From Pseudoips prasinana (Eukaryota; Arthropoda; Insecta; Lepidoptera; Nolidae), in contig OX621251.1 of the NCBI GenBank assembly GCA_951640165.1, positions 30,280,893 through 30,344,892 of the forward strand: a DNA stretch of 64,000 nucleotides, read 5' to 3'. The position numbers and the translations under genes are program-made. The notes beneath the pieces are model-generated. The model saw nothing but the letters and a program-made list of their open reading frames with translations. It was not told the DNA's origin and ran no database searches. This document shows, in pieces, positions 42,086 through 53,200 of this stretch. How positions within the stretch are numbered: position 1 is the first letter of the stretch; each line of letters opens with the position of its first letter.

Positions 42086-42435
42086 AGAATATAAAACTTG
42101 AGAGGTGTCAAGGGACACCCGGATGGAACTAAGTTATTTTTTTTTATTTAGGTATTATGTACAAAAAGCCTGTATACACTCAACAAAAATAATCGTCGCC
42201 ACACCACACTGTTCAATGCGAAATAGAAAGACGTAACGAAAATATCTGGCTTGCTTTCTATAAGAGTGAGAGAGAGACAGAGAGAGAAACATGCGCACGC
42301 CGCACGGCTTACAATAGCTTACTATAGCAAAACGTGTCGTTACAACTTTTCGTCTTAATTTTTTCCGTATAGCCCCCTTTCGCAACGCGCGATAATTAAC
42401 TTCGTTCCAATAACAAAATCATAATTTTGTGGCAG

Positions 42436-42546
42436 GTGATAGTCGACAATGAGAAGCTGTCGTGGCAGAAGGAGTCTTTGGAACACATAGTGGACGCCAC
42501 GTCCAAGGAGAGGGACGACCTCAAAGACAAACTCAAGAATGTAGAA
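42436..42546 (+). CDS. key: Host gene exon 4
   Basis: The acceptor TTGTGGCAG ends at 42435 and the donor is GTAAGT at 42547. It is 37 codons, phase 0, residues 219-255, all heptad-like (EKLSWQKESLEHIVD, then KERDDLKDKLKN). It continues the coiled coil of exon 3 without a break. Confidence 0.85.
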
Positions 42547-42749
42547 GTAAGTCCGTTTTACACCCACTACTACTTCGCCAGAATCTTAGATATTCGTTTA
42601 AAAAAACCATCATCATCATGTCAACTGCCGCCAGTAGATCGAAAGGCGGGAGGCGCGCCAGGAGTGTCGCCGCCTCAAAGGATACCGTACGGTATCCTCG
42701 TGTGATCCGTATGGCCACCACACGCTGCAGGTTATTTAGAATAGATCTG

Positions 42750-42963
42750 GGCCTCTACCGGCTAAGTCGCCGAATGGCGTTCAAATAAATAAAGGTTGAA
42801 AATGACTTATTCGATCGTTAAATCGGCTTCAACGTTGACAATCGATTCCGGACCCTTTATGACTTCACATGTGCTTATGGAAGCCGATTTAACGATTGAT
42901 TAAGTCATTTTTAACCTTTATTTATTTAAACGCCATTTAAGGAATCGATGTTCGGTAGAGCCC
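42750..42963. mobile_element. PIF/Harbinger-type MITE M1, copy 3
   Basis: GGCCTCTACCGGCTAAGTCG at the left, inverse at the right. Part of the left arm and the right subterminal segment are deleted. Flanked by CTG at 42747-42749 and 42964-42966. Confidence 0.82.
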
Positions 42964-43124
42964 CTGGGGGATAGAATAGAGCGGGAGGCGTACAGACCAG
43001 ACGGCGCCCCGTAAAGGGCCATGGAACGCACGACTCCTCCGTAGAGGCGGCGAACTTCTTCGCGTTGACCCCCGAGGTTCGGCAAAAGCCGGTGTAACGC
43101 GCCAGTTACCCGCTGTTAATTTGG

Positions 43125-43190
43125 CTGACCAAATTACGTCCTCTGCTGGACAAAAGCCTCCCCAAAGAATGGGGGGATATACCATAATCG
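43125..43190 (+). repeat. Fragment of the 'GTCCACTGCTGGAC' repeat
   Basis: ACGTCCTCTGCTGGACAAAA followed by GCCTCCCCAAAGAATGGGG and a CATAATCG end. Confidence 0.5.
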
Positions 43191-43375
43191 CAAATCAAGA
43201 TTGATGCGATATATTTTTTTTTAAAACATGAGTAAGGAGCATGCAAGATGTACATTGTTTATAGGCAGTGATCGGTGCTTCACGTTTTACCTTTACGGCG
43301 TACAAATATTATTTTTAAGATACAAGACAACACGTAATACTCAGAAATATTTAAAACAAAAAATAATATATGATA

Positions 43376-44309
43376 CAGTGCAATCTCGATATAACAGGTC
43401 GGAGGGAAACAAGGAAATATTAGGTAAATCAAGTAATTGTGTTAATGTTGTTGTTAGGTTGGTCTAAAATTCGTTATAAAGAGGTAAAAAATTGTTTTAT
43501 TTACAATACCTACTCATCTTGTTATAGCGAACAACTTCTACTAAAATAAAATAACACCCGTTGCTAGCACGGAGCTTTTCATGTCCCAATTCTACTGCAA
43601 ACTGCTGAGCCTATTTCTGAAGAATAGGGACTCCGATTATGTATTTGTATTGTGTATTTTTTGTTTCGGCACTGTTTTAATCACTTCAACACACATTCCT
43701 CTACGTCTTTGAACTCGCATGATTTTAATCTTCTGCTGTTTACGGTAAACCACTTTCTTCTAAAACTTATCATTTAATTTTAAAATTGCAGCCAATGTCC
43801 TTGCGGAAATCCCGAACTTATTAGCTATGTCTAATATTTTCGTCATAGGATTCTTGTCAACATAAATAATAATGTTTCGTTTTTCTGTGATCGATAAGGA
43901 ACGCCTTTTACGTTTCTGAGCCATTTTAACTTAAATCTTTAATAATAGTGACGAGCAGAAATGTTTACATTACTTTTCATCAAACAGGAATGATTGTTTT
44001 ACGAACAAAGGCGTGTCGAAACATGTCGCGACATAAATCACATGCTATGAGATTACAAATCATACATTGGTGGAAGCTTTATATAAAGGTTTTTGATTTG
44101 ATTTTGGTTGACAAAAATCGTTATTTAGAGGTATTTATACTTTTTCTTGGTAGTTGAAAATTCGTTATAAAGAGGATATTCGTAAAAAATGTTCGCAATG
44201 TAAAGGTATGTTTTATATTGACTCTTATGGACAATTCAAGGGGATTACGAAAAATTTGTTAAATCGAGGAAGTCGTTATATTGAGGTACGTTATATTAAG
44301 GCTGCACTG
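43376..44309. mobile_element. pogo/Tigger-like DNA transposon, internally deleted
   Basis: Ends CAGTGCAATCTCGATATAAC and the inverse GCTGCACTG, with imperfect TIRs rich in TATAACG / CGTTATA subrepeats. TA on both flanks (43374-43375 and 44310-44311). Inside, on the - strand, is a CENP-B-type helix-turn-helix fragment. 934 bp, so most of the transposase is missing. Intron 4. Confidence 0.82.
43760..43924 (-). pseudogene. pogo-like transposase N-terminus (CENP-B HTH)
   Basis: 54 codons from an ATG: MAQKRKRRSLSITEKRNIII, then a helix with KILDIANKFGISARTLAAIL, the psq/CENP-B_N helix-turn-helix pattern. A TAG ends it. The same strand continues with RKQQKIKIM and further stops, so the gene is dead. 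Confidence 0.75.
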
Positions 44310-44422
44310 TATTATAATGTCAATCTTTAATACTATAATTGTTGTTGGATACATTGTGTAAGGTTTCCATTAAACCGTGTAATGTTATTAGGCAGTGTTT
44401 CTAACTGTATGTTTTACTTCAG

Positions 44423-44524
44423 TTGCAGCTATCAGCCAAAGACTCGGAGTATTCAACACAAATAAATAATCTCAATTATACGATACAAGACCTTAATGCA
44501 CGGTTGGAGGTTGCGACAAGTGTT
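44423..44524 (+). CDS. key: Host gene exon 5
   Basis: The acceptor TTTACTTCAG ends at 44422 and the donor is GTAAGT at 44525. It is 34 codons, phase 0, residues 256-289. It reads as coiled coil (QINNLNYTIQDLNARLE). The upstream end of the intron before it holds a pogo-like relic. Confidence 0.82.
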
Positions 44525-45348
44525 GTAAGTATTATATAATTATAGTTTAGGAAACGAAGCTATTACATGTACACACGGCTACACATCAAGCTATACATTT
44601 CCAGTACAAGCTGATTTCGCGTTGTATAGGAAATGTATAACTTGATATGTAGCCGTGCGTACATAGACTTGAAAACTTTGCTGGGTTATAAGCTTAAACC
44701 TGTACAGTGAATATCTATGGTGTCCAGTCCAGTCTATCGTGACCGTGCCCAAGGAGCGCACACACGTCCGCACCGGCCGGCGGTCGGCCGAGCAATGCGC
44801 CCAACTCCCTGTTACGCGTGCACTTTATTAGTACGTCACAATAGCCAAATCAATCTTAGTGCAAAAATATCGAGGTTTGTTTGGATTAGATTCAACTTCA
44901 ACCCTGTGTGCTTGGAAGAGCATGATAAGCCATCTGTTGCCAGACATACAACATTTATGATATGTGTTTCAAATAGTCAGAAGTCTAATAGAATCTCACA
45001 TTGGGTAATGAATTTGTAGGTATTATAAAATAATGCGTATGTATGTATGTAAACTGTAAACTTAGATTTTGCTTACGTGGCACGCCTTAAGTTGGCGCAG
45101 TCGGTAGGATAAAAATTAAATAAATAGTTAATATAAATTAAACAGGTTTCCTATGGGTTTCGAAGTCAAGTTTTGTTAACTAGCCGCAACAGCTTAAACC
45201 TGGGCCGAAGAGTTGAAAATATGCTTTCTGGGTTTCCTCCAAACCTTTTTACAGCATGCAGAGAGAAAATATTGGACCAAATCAGTTCTGTAATAATATT
45301 CAATGCACGATATTTCTTTTCTAATTTCCAATGTTTTCTCTTTTACAG

Positions 45349-45477
45349 ACCAGTTTATCTAGCGATGAAGTACAGAGGCGCGACCAACTTATACAGCAGT
45401 TGGAAGGCAGGATATCCGTCCTACAGGGTGAACTGAAAACTGCACAGTTGAGGATATTCGATCTAGAAAATATAAAG
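45349..45477 (+). CDS. key: Host gene exon 6
   Basis: The acceptor CTCTTTTACAG ends at 45348 and the donor is GTAAAC at 45478. It is 43 codons, phase 0, residues 290-332. It reads as coiled coil with regular leucines (LIQQLEGRISVLQGELKTAQ). It is followed by the 9.4-kb intron that contains the BEL/Pao element. Confidence 0.85.
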
Positions 45478-45546
45478 GTAAACATGGTTTAAGAGGAGGC
45501 TCACAATATTCTTGTTAATATGCCTCCCCGTCACTACCCCTACCCT

Positions 45547-45892
45547 TCGTTGGTCTACGGGTAGCGTGTCCACCCGCAAAGAACGAGGTCCTGGGTTCAA
45601 ACCCCGGGTCGGGTCAGAAGTGATTTTGGGACTTTTCTGTAAAAAGAAAAATTTCTCAGCATCACCCTGAAGTCTGGGACTTGGCGGTATTATACCCCCG
45701 TGCCTCGGAGAGCTCGTAACGCCGTCGGTCCTGTACCTGACCTCTTTCCGGTCGTGTCGCGAGGCGTCTTATGAGAGTGATGGAATAGAAAGTGCTGCTG
45801 TGTTTGCGCACACACTTGTGCACTATGTCCCGCGCAGATGGCTTCTCTCTATTGAGACTGTTCGCCGTGGCCGAAATCTGGCTAGGAGGACA
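45547..45892 (+). repeat. tRNA-derived SINE, family S3, full length
   Basis: TCGTTGGTCTACGGGTAGCG head, B box GGGTTCAAACCCCGGG, ATTTCTCAGCATCACCCTGA, CTGACCTCTTTCCGGTCGTG and the terminal GTGGCCGAAATCTGGC. Intron 6, left of the BEL/Pao element. Confidence 0.86.
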
Positions 45893-46130
45893 TTATTATT
45901 ACTCCTACCCTGAGAAGAGGTTCGAAACCCAAGCACTTTGCTAGATGGCTTTATCTCGCGTTTACTGCCTGGTGAAATATTTTTTTTCACTTCTACATTT
46001 TTCATTTTCTATAATAAATTTGTTATGGAAATTGGAAAAAATGTATAAATTGGTGCCTTTTCTGTATATTTTGATGGTAAAGCTCACAAAATGACAGAAA
46101 GTTTTTGTTGGATAGTGCCAGCAATAATTT

Positions 46131-46400
46131 TATCTATATATATAAAAATCAATGCCACTTTTCGTTGTAATGTTATAACTCAACAACGCCTTTACCGATT
46201 TGGCTAATTTTGAATTATTCGTGGAAGTCCAGGGAAGGTTTGTACGTAGAGAAAATTTAATTTAAATATTTGAAAAAGTGTAAATCGTAGTTTTTACTAG
46301 CTAGCAATTTAAAATATTTTTTTGTTTGTATAAATGAACTTAATAATGATTTTTTTATTAATATGCCTTATACGTAACGTGGCACGTACCGGGCCGCTAG
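46131..46400 (+). repeat. Dispersed repeat H, copy 1 (interrupted by BEL/Pao nearby)
   Basis: Matches in reverse 63378-63640: ATCAATGCCACTTTTCGTTG, ACTCAACAACGCCTTTACC and GTGGAAGTCCAGGGAAGGTT, ending at GTACCGGGCCGCTAGTAC. A (TA)n tract marks its outer end in both copies. The BEL/Pao element inserted about 25 bp beyond its end. Confidence 0.7.
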
Positions 46401-46424
46401 TACCCTATAAAATCGTATAATGCG

Positions 46425-46641
46425 TGTACGGGTCTCGAGGTGGTGTGTAGATAAACGAGTTGAGTTGACTTAAAACCACGTTTATTACTCAAGTATACAA
46501 TATAAGTTATTTGGATGCTAATCTGTTCGTTGTTATTGTTATTTGTCAACTAACTATATTAATGTCGAAAGTATGTATAAGTAATGCGCCGAAACTAGGT
46601 TAAGGCGGCGTAAGCAAAATAAGCCTGTACGTGAACCGTAC
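46425..46641 (-). repeat. BEL/Pao 3' LTR
   Basis: 217 bp, identical to 54604-54820. On + it starts TGTACGGGTCTCGAGG and ends GTGAACCGTAC. Confidence 0.95.
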
Positions 46642-46759
46642 GTGCTCCCGAGAAAAGAGAAACAAGATGAGCATCCAGTACAAAGCAACGAATAAGATAA
46701 TCAAAATAGAAAAAATGTAAATATGTATAAGTATAAAATATGTAATAAGTATGTAAATA

Positions 46760-48172
46760 TTAATTAGTTGTGTCCTCAAATTCAAATCGTTTCTTCGGTT
46801 CTGGTTTGCTGTAAATGGGCTCCCGTCCGACCGAGCCATGAATTTCTTGCATCTCTATTTCCATTCCAAGGTTATTTTCTTCTCTAGGTTTAGATCGCTT
46901 AGTGCTCTTTGAAGTTGTTTTTCTACACCAACGTTTTATGCCAAAGTAAAGAGCAAATGCGGCAAATCCTCCCAACAGCACAGAAGTAACAGAATATAGG
47001 TAAACATCATGACTGGATATCGTCGACGATTCCGGAAGAATTTCATGCGTTTTCTGGTAGCTTAGTTGTTCCTCAATATTTGAAAACATAGATCGATTGT
47101 AATTTGGTGTACCGAGCTCAGTAATATTTAACTGTGCACTTTTCCAACCTAAATCAAAGACGTTGTTAATTGTTGAGTTAATCGTAGGAACATCCGTATC
47201 CACACCCATGTAATAACTATTTCCTAAATGATTATACGTAAATATAGTAGCGTCTTGTTTCTGTAGTATACATTTTGCTTGTAAGGATATTACTCCGGTC
47301 CCGTCAATGATCGCCGGCGTAACCTGATCACTACAAATAATACGCATCAGCTGTTTGTGACATACGGTAAACAACCATAAGTTAGGTTTATGCAATTTTA
47401 CCCAGACTTCTTTGCAAATTACGTCATTCAGTAAGCACGAAATTGAAGTTTGTTGACTGAAGACCTTGGCCTCACACGGTGCATTTTTATCGTGTAAGTT
47501 GTAGACAGGCTGTCTGGATATGCAGGAGAATTCATCTTGTCCATACGACGTACATTGATGTATATCTTGTTCATCTAAGGTTATATATGAATTTTTGACA
47601 AAGTTGATGGCGATAAATTTTGAGCTTGGCTGTACCAGTTTCAACCGTCCCTGTCTAAGGAAAGGTATTGGTATGACACGGTAAATCTTATAGTCTTCGT
47701 CGCTTAACAACGGAATGTGTAACTCTAAAAGAAGAAAGTTATTAGTTATCCTGGCCTTTACATGCATTAATTCATATATATTTTGAAAATCTGACTGAGT
47801 ATCCTTTATAGGTAAGGATAATCCCTGCGGCAATTTTCCTGATATTATATTTAGTTGTTCAATTAATTGCGAGGCGGAGAACAAATGTGTGTCTAAATGA
47901 CCACGGTAGATATTAGTGATCGCATTCATTAGTAGATCCAAAATCCGATTCAAGTCACCTAAGATTAGAGTCGATGTTACCGCGGCAGAGTTTATGTCAT
48001 TTATTGTATACAATACTTGGGCTCTATTTTCAATCTTTGTGATTACGCTGCCAGTCTGATTCATATAACTTTGTATAGCTGTGAATTGCTTATCCATAAA
48101 TATCGTATTGTTTTTGATCGAGTTATTTTCCGCTTCTATAATTAATGTCTGATTCTTCATAAGTTTTAACAA
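46760..48172 (-). pseudogene. BEL/Pao env, C-terminal part with transmembrane anchor
   Basis: 470 codons in a different frame from the N-terminal part, overlapping it by a few bases. An N-terminal helical region is followed by a cysteine-rich ectodomain (cysteines at about 207, 217, 233, 246, 253, 271, 280, 301) and N-glycosylation sites, a hydrophobic anchor near residues 391-412 and a basic cytoplasmic tail of about 55 residues. This is the layout of the F2-like/F1 C-terminal half of insect retroviral Env proteins. The break at about 48170-48230 separates it from the signal peptide and the cleavage site. Confidence 0.78.
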
Positions 48173-48729
48173 ATAATTATCGTTTGTTTGTAAATTTTGG
48201 ATGTCCTTCTCATATTTTCTGCAAAATCAGCGTCTAAAATACCAAAAAGTGTTCGTGTTAATTTTCCAACTCCGTCAAAGTATCCTCGTTTTTGACGCAA
48301 GTGTTGAGACAGTAGTATAGAGTTGTATTCTTCGAGATGTTGCAATTCGTGACGTAGGTGATCTACCATTGATTCACACGGCTCATAGAGATGTACAACT
48401 CTCTCGCAAAGTTGGTCAATTTGATTAATATATAATTGGATCTTACTTGTCGCTTGCCAATAAGAAGTTAAATTGTAGTAGATTAATAGTGTCCATTCAT
48501 CGTGTATCAGTTGTAGTTTTCCAGCTTCATCAAAATAAATTGGGTGATTGGTAGGTATGGAAGATATTTTATAGCTTCTTGTAATCGGAGAGGCTTTTGT
48601 TATACCTGTGATTGCTAAAATAGTTATAAGAACTATGGACAATTTGTTCAGAGTAGTTGTTGTAATTTTTCGTTTTTCAGTTTTTGATTTGGTTGTAGTT
48701 GAGTTTGCTTCCGGTATCCTGTCTGTCAT
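48166..48729 (-). pseudogene. BEL/Pao env, N-terminal part (baculovirus-F/errantivirus-like)
   Basis: In frame with integrase, from an ATG at 48729. A signal-peptide-like segment lies at about 48648-48589, then a cysteine-containing ectodomain. A furin-type site RQKR (about 48297-48286) is followed at once by a glycine/phenylalanine-rich stretch of the F-protein fusion-peptide type. The frame stops at 48166, about 35 codons after the cleavage site, and the rest continues in another frame. Family role: membrane fusion. As it stands the gene is broken. Confidence 0.75.
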
Positions 48730-50280
48730 CAAGTCATTTGAAATTGGCATAGGGGAAAGTTTAGTTATAGGTCGTTTGATTTGCCCCTTTTTTGTTTTAA
48801 GGGTAACTACCCTGACTCTCTCATCTGTGCCAGGGTGAATATTTGTCACTCTTCCTAGCGCCCATCGCCCAGGAGGTAAATGTTCATCTTTTACAAGTAC
48901 GAGGTTACCCTCCTTGAGATTATTCTTAGGTTGTTGCCATTTGCTTCTTACTTGTAACTGCTGTAGATATTCTTTCGACCAACGGTTCCAAATATGTACG
49001 TTCATTTGTTCTATCAATCGCCATTTATGTTTCAAATCGTATCCGCTAGGTTCTTCTTGTTGGGGTAAGGATAATAATGGTCCACCTATAAGGAAATGAC
49101 CTGGACTCAAATATTCAAGATCATTTATATCTTCAGTTAACGGACACAATGGACGTGAGTTCAAGCATGCTTCAATTTTAGTTAGTAGGGTAGTGAATTG
49201 CTCGAACGTAAGCTTCTGTTCTCCAAGGACACGGTGTAGGTGATACTTCATTGATTTTACCCCGGCTTCACATAAACCATTTCCGCTCGGCCAGAGTGGG
49301 CACTTAAAATGCCACTGAATACCTAAGTTACTCATTTCATCAAAGAACTCTGAGTTTGTAAAGGTATTGCATCTCTTAAGTTCTTCACGTAGTTGTCTTG
49401 CGGCTCCAACGAAGTTTGTACCATTGTCCGAATACACATGTTTTGGTGTTCCTCTGCGTGCACACATCCTACTAAAAGCAGCAAGAAAGGTTGTTGTTGA
49501 TAAATCAGAAACCAATTCTAGGTGTATGGCTTTTGTCACCATGCAAACAAACACAGCTATGTAAGCTTTACATGTTTTGACTCCTCTTCCCTTGTTTATT
49601 TTTACGTCTACATGGCCCGTAAAGTCAACCCCGGTATTGCTGAATGGTCTTGCGGGAGTAACGCGTTCTTTCGGCAAGTCTCCCATCAGCTGCTCACTTT
49701 TTATGCTTTTGAACCGATGACATCTGACACATTGGCGTAGCTTATTCTTCACCGTGCGGCTTCCCCCAACGATCCAGTATTCAAGACGTAAATGCGCCAA
49801 TGTAAGCCGTGCCCCACCATGTAACGTGTCACGATGAGCTTCTTCTATTATAAGTTCTGTTAACCTTCCGTTCGCCGGAAGTATGATTGGATGTTTAGAT
49901 TCAGGAGGTAGAGTAGAATGTATCAAACGCCCTTTTACCCTTAATAATCCGTATTCGTCAAGGAAGGGTGTCAATTTCAAAATGTTGCTTCTTGTTGATA
50001 TTTGTTTATTTTTCGATAAACAATCTATTTCTTCTCCAAAATACTCTAGTTGAGTTGTCTTGAGTAATAACCGCTTCGCTTCCATTATTTCGTTTGATGA
50101 CAAACACAAACCTTCTTTTTTGTAGTCGGTTAAACAAGTTATAATACCGCTATTTTTGTTACATCGTAATATATAGCTGATACGTCGAATCCATGCGAGT
50201 ACTCGTATTGCGCGATTATAATTGCTGTATTTATTTACTAAGCAGTCTATGAGTTCATTGCGTTTGCTTAAGGCCTTCTT
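48730..50280 (-). CDS. BEL/Pao integrase (frameshifted from upstream pol)
   Basis: The frame is open from about 50285. In it KALSKRNELIDCL and AIRVLAWIRR continue pol, displaced by one base relative to the RT frame near an A/G-rich run at 50268-50285. Integrase landmarks, numbered from the TTG codon at 50109: HHCC (H92, H97, C127, C130), DDE core D162 (VDFTG), D228 (SDNGTNF) and E281 (CEAGVKSMKYH), then WNRWSKEYL and the DUF5641-like GRWALGRVTNIHPG. The catalytic triad is complete. The frame runs on without a stop into env, so env was probably expressed by splicing or cleavage. Confidence 0.88.
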
Positions 50281-53200
50281 TTGTTATGTAGGTCAGGATT
50301 CGTTTTTCTTCATCGAAAACTATGTTTGTTTTTAGCCATTCGGGGCCCTCCCACCAAAGTTTAAAAGTAATAAGTTGTGAAGGGGAGAGTCCTCTTGTTG
50401 CGCAGTCTGCGGCATTTTCTTCCGATTTCACATAACCCCACTGTTGCGGCGGAATAATGTTCCTTATTTGTTCGACTCGGTTAGCAATATATTTCTCCCA
50501 CCGGTTTATATCACCCTTGATCCAAGCTAAAACAACTTGTGAATCACTCCAACTGTATATTAATAATTTGTTACCGGAAAGAGTATCCTTTACCTTTGCC
50601 ATGAGTTTGGCGAGAAGGACCGCCGCGCACAGTTCCATTTTAGGTAAGGATATCTTTTTTGTTAGCGGTGCAACTTTAGTTTTGGCTGTTATAAGTGTAG
50701 TTGTATAGTGGCCATGACTATTCTTTACTCGGCTGTAAATAGCACATGCCATCGCTTTCTCACTCGAATCGCAGTATCCATGAATTTCTATCTCGTTTTC
50801 AGTACTTTGCAGCCACCTTGGTATGGAAATATTACTAATAAGGGGTAGATTAGATCGCAATGCCTCCCATTCATTACACAATTCCATAGATAGTTGCTCA
50901 TCCCACTCGGTTTTGTTGAGCCAAACCTTTTGAAATAATAATTTTGCCTTTATAGTTACAGGCGACAGTAATCCCAAGGGATCGTACAGCTTGCTGATTT
51001 CCCCTAATATGATACGTTTGGTAAGGTTTTTCTTTTCCGGCAGATCCCAACGATGGGTAAATGTATCGCTCTCCTGATTCCATCTCATTCCTAACATCTT
51101 TGAGTTACAAGTTTGTTCCGAGTTGAAATCATGGCTCGTTGTGTTATTACACCTTTGTTCTTCTTGTAAATGCTCCAAAATAGAAGGATCGTTACTCTTC
51201 CATTTTCTTAAGCTAAACCCGCCAGATTTCAATAGATCTATTAGTTGAGATACCAATAATTTTGCTGATTCGATAGAATTTTGACCATAAACTAAATCGG
51301 CCATATACATATAGTTCTGAAGGACCTTTGCTGCTTCAGGATATCGTTTACTCTCATCTTTCGCGAGTTGATGTAAAGTTCTCATTGCGAGGTAGGGAGC
51401 ACAGTTCATCCCATAACTTAGGGTACACAATTTCCACTCTTGCAGTTTGTCCCGTGGGGAAAATCTCCAAAATACAGTTTGTATGTTACACTGTTGTTCG
51501 TCAAGCCATATTTGCCGATACATTTTTTCTATATCAGCCGTGAAAACATATCTATAGGTCCGCCAGTTAATTAATAAAGTTAACATGTCTTTTTGTAAGT
51601 TTGGACCCGTATACATGCAATCATTAAGGCTATGGCTGTTGTTAGCTCGGTAGGATGCGTTGAATACAACTCTTAGTTTAGTTGTAGTTGATTCTTCCCG
51701 CCACACACCGTGATGGGGTAGATAAACGCGACCCTCAGCCTCTGACGTCATAGGTTTCATATGATCCATGGATATGTACTCGTTTATGAAACGTTGGTAT
51801 TCCTTGCTAAGTTCCCGGTTCTTAAGCAATTTCTTCTCAAGTTGTAGAAACTGAGCGAGTACGGGTTGCTTGTTAACCGGTAGACGGGATACAGCATTCG
51901 GTTTGATAGGCAGTTTTACCACATATCTTCCATCTGTCCGTCTAGTAGTTGTCGCACGATAATATTCTTCGCAATGTTGTTCTTCTGTATTTAACGAAGA
52001 AGGGTCCGAAATCTCTTCAGTTTCCCAGAATCGTGATATGTTTTCTATGTCGTTAAGTGTGACACAACAATTAAAAGTTTTCACGTTGCCGCTTAAAATC
52101 CAACCGAGTCTAGTTTGTTGAGCCACCGGATATGTACTATTACATCTTATAATTCCATCTAAAATTATTTCCGAATATACTTGCGCACTCAAAAGCATAT
52201 CGATTGGCCCGGACGTATTAAAGTTAGGATCGGCTAAATTTATATTTTGTAGATAAGTCCAGCTTTCTACTGAAAATGATGTCGATGGTAAATTGTTAAC
52301 CAGTTTCTTCATAATGAGTGGTTGTAAGTTAAATGTATAATCCGAATGTATTGACTTACATTCTAGGTTCAACGAGCCTTTACAACTTCCGCTTAGTGAT
52401 CCGACACCCGACACTATGGCACTCACTTGTTGTCGCGGTAACCTCAAGCGCTGGGCGGCATTTTCAGTTATAAGACTTACTTGTGAGCCTTGATCTAGCA
52501 AACCTCTTAAGTAGATATACTCGCCATCGATTGTTTTTACCTTGAGCAGTACAGTTGTTAACAAAACTTCCATGCCCTCGTTAGTAATGTTGTTCACCCC
52601 TCGCGCAGAGGTACTTGTCGATGGGGTAGATTGCGAATTACCAGGTTGTTCCATTGTTTCATGCAGCAAAGTATGATGAAGCTTATGACATATCCTACAT
52701 GTTTTCATTGACGTACATTGTTTTTCGCCGTGACTGTACAAACAATTTTTGCAAACACGCAAATTCCGAACGCAGTCTCGGCGCCCCTTTTCTGTCATAG
52801 CCAAGAACTTTTCGCATTTCATCAAAACATGGTCAGTTTTGCAAATCGGGCAATTTTTTGCTGTTGTCAAGAAGGTTTTGTCTGATTTGTATGAGTTGTT
52901 AAAGTACGATGACCTTTGTGCATTATATTTATTATAGTTATTGTTACTGCGATTTTCGTAACTATTTTTGTTATGTTTTTCTAACATGTTATTCTTCTCC
53001 GGACTGAAAGATTTTGGACTACCTTTTTGTGTAGCCTCCAGTGCCATGAACTTGGATTCCAGAAACTTTGAAAATTCTTGTAGGTCGGGAAAACCTCTCG
53101 GCTCTTTAAGATCTTTTATATATTCGTTATACGTAACGCTATCCAGTTTCTGTGACAAAAGATGTACTACCAGCGGATCCCATTGTGTAATATCTAATCC

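Noticed and set aside
42427..42788. Two overlapping frames of 92 and 108 codons
   Set aside because: One is host exon 4 run on into its intron; the other is the same region in a different frame.
44717..45019. 100-codon frame in intron 5
   Set aside because: Overlaps a GC-rich patch without homology, and host exons 5 and 6 join cleanly without it.
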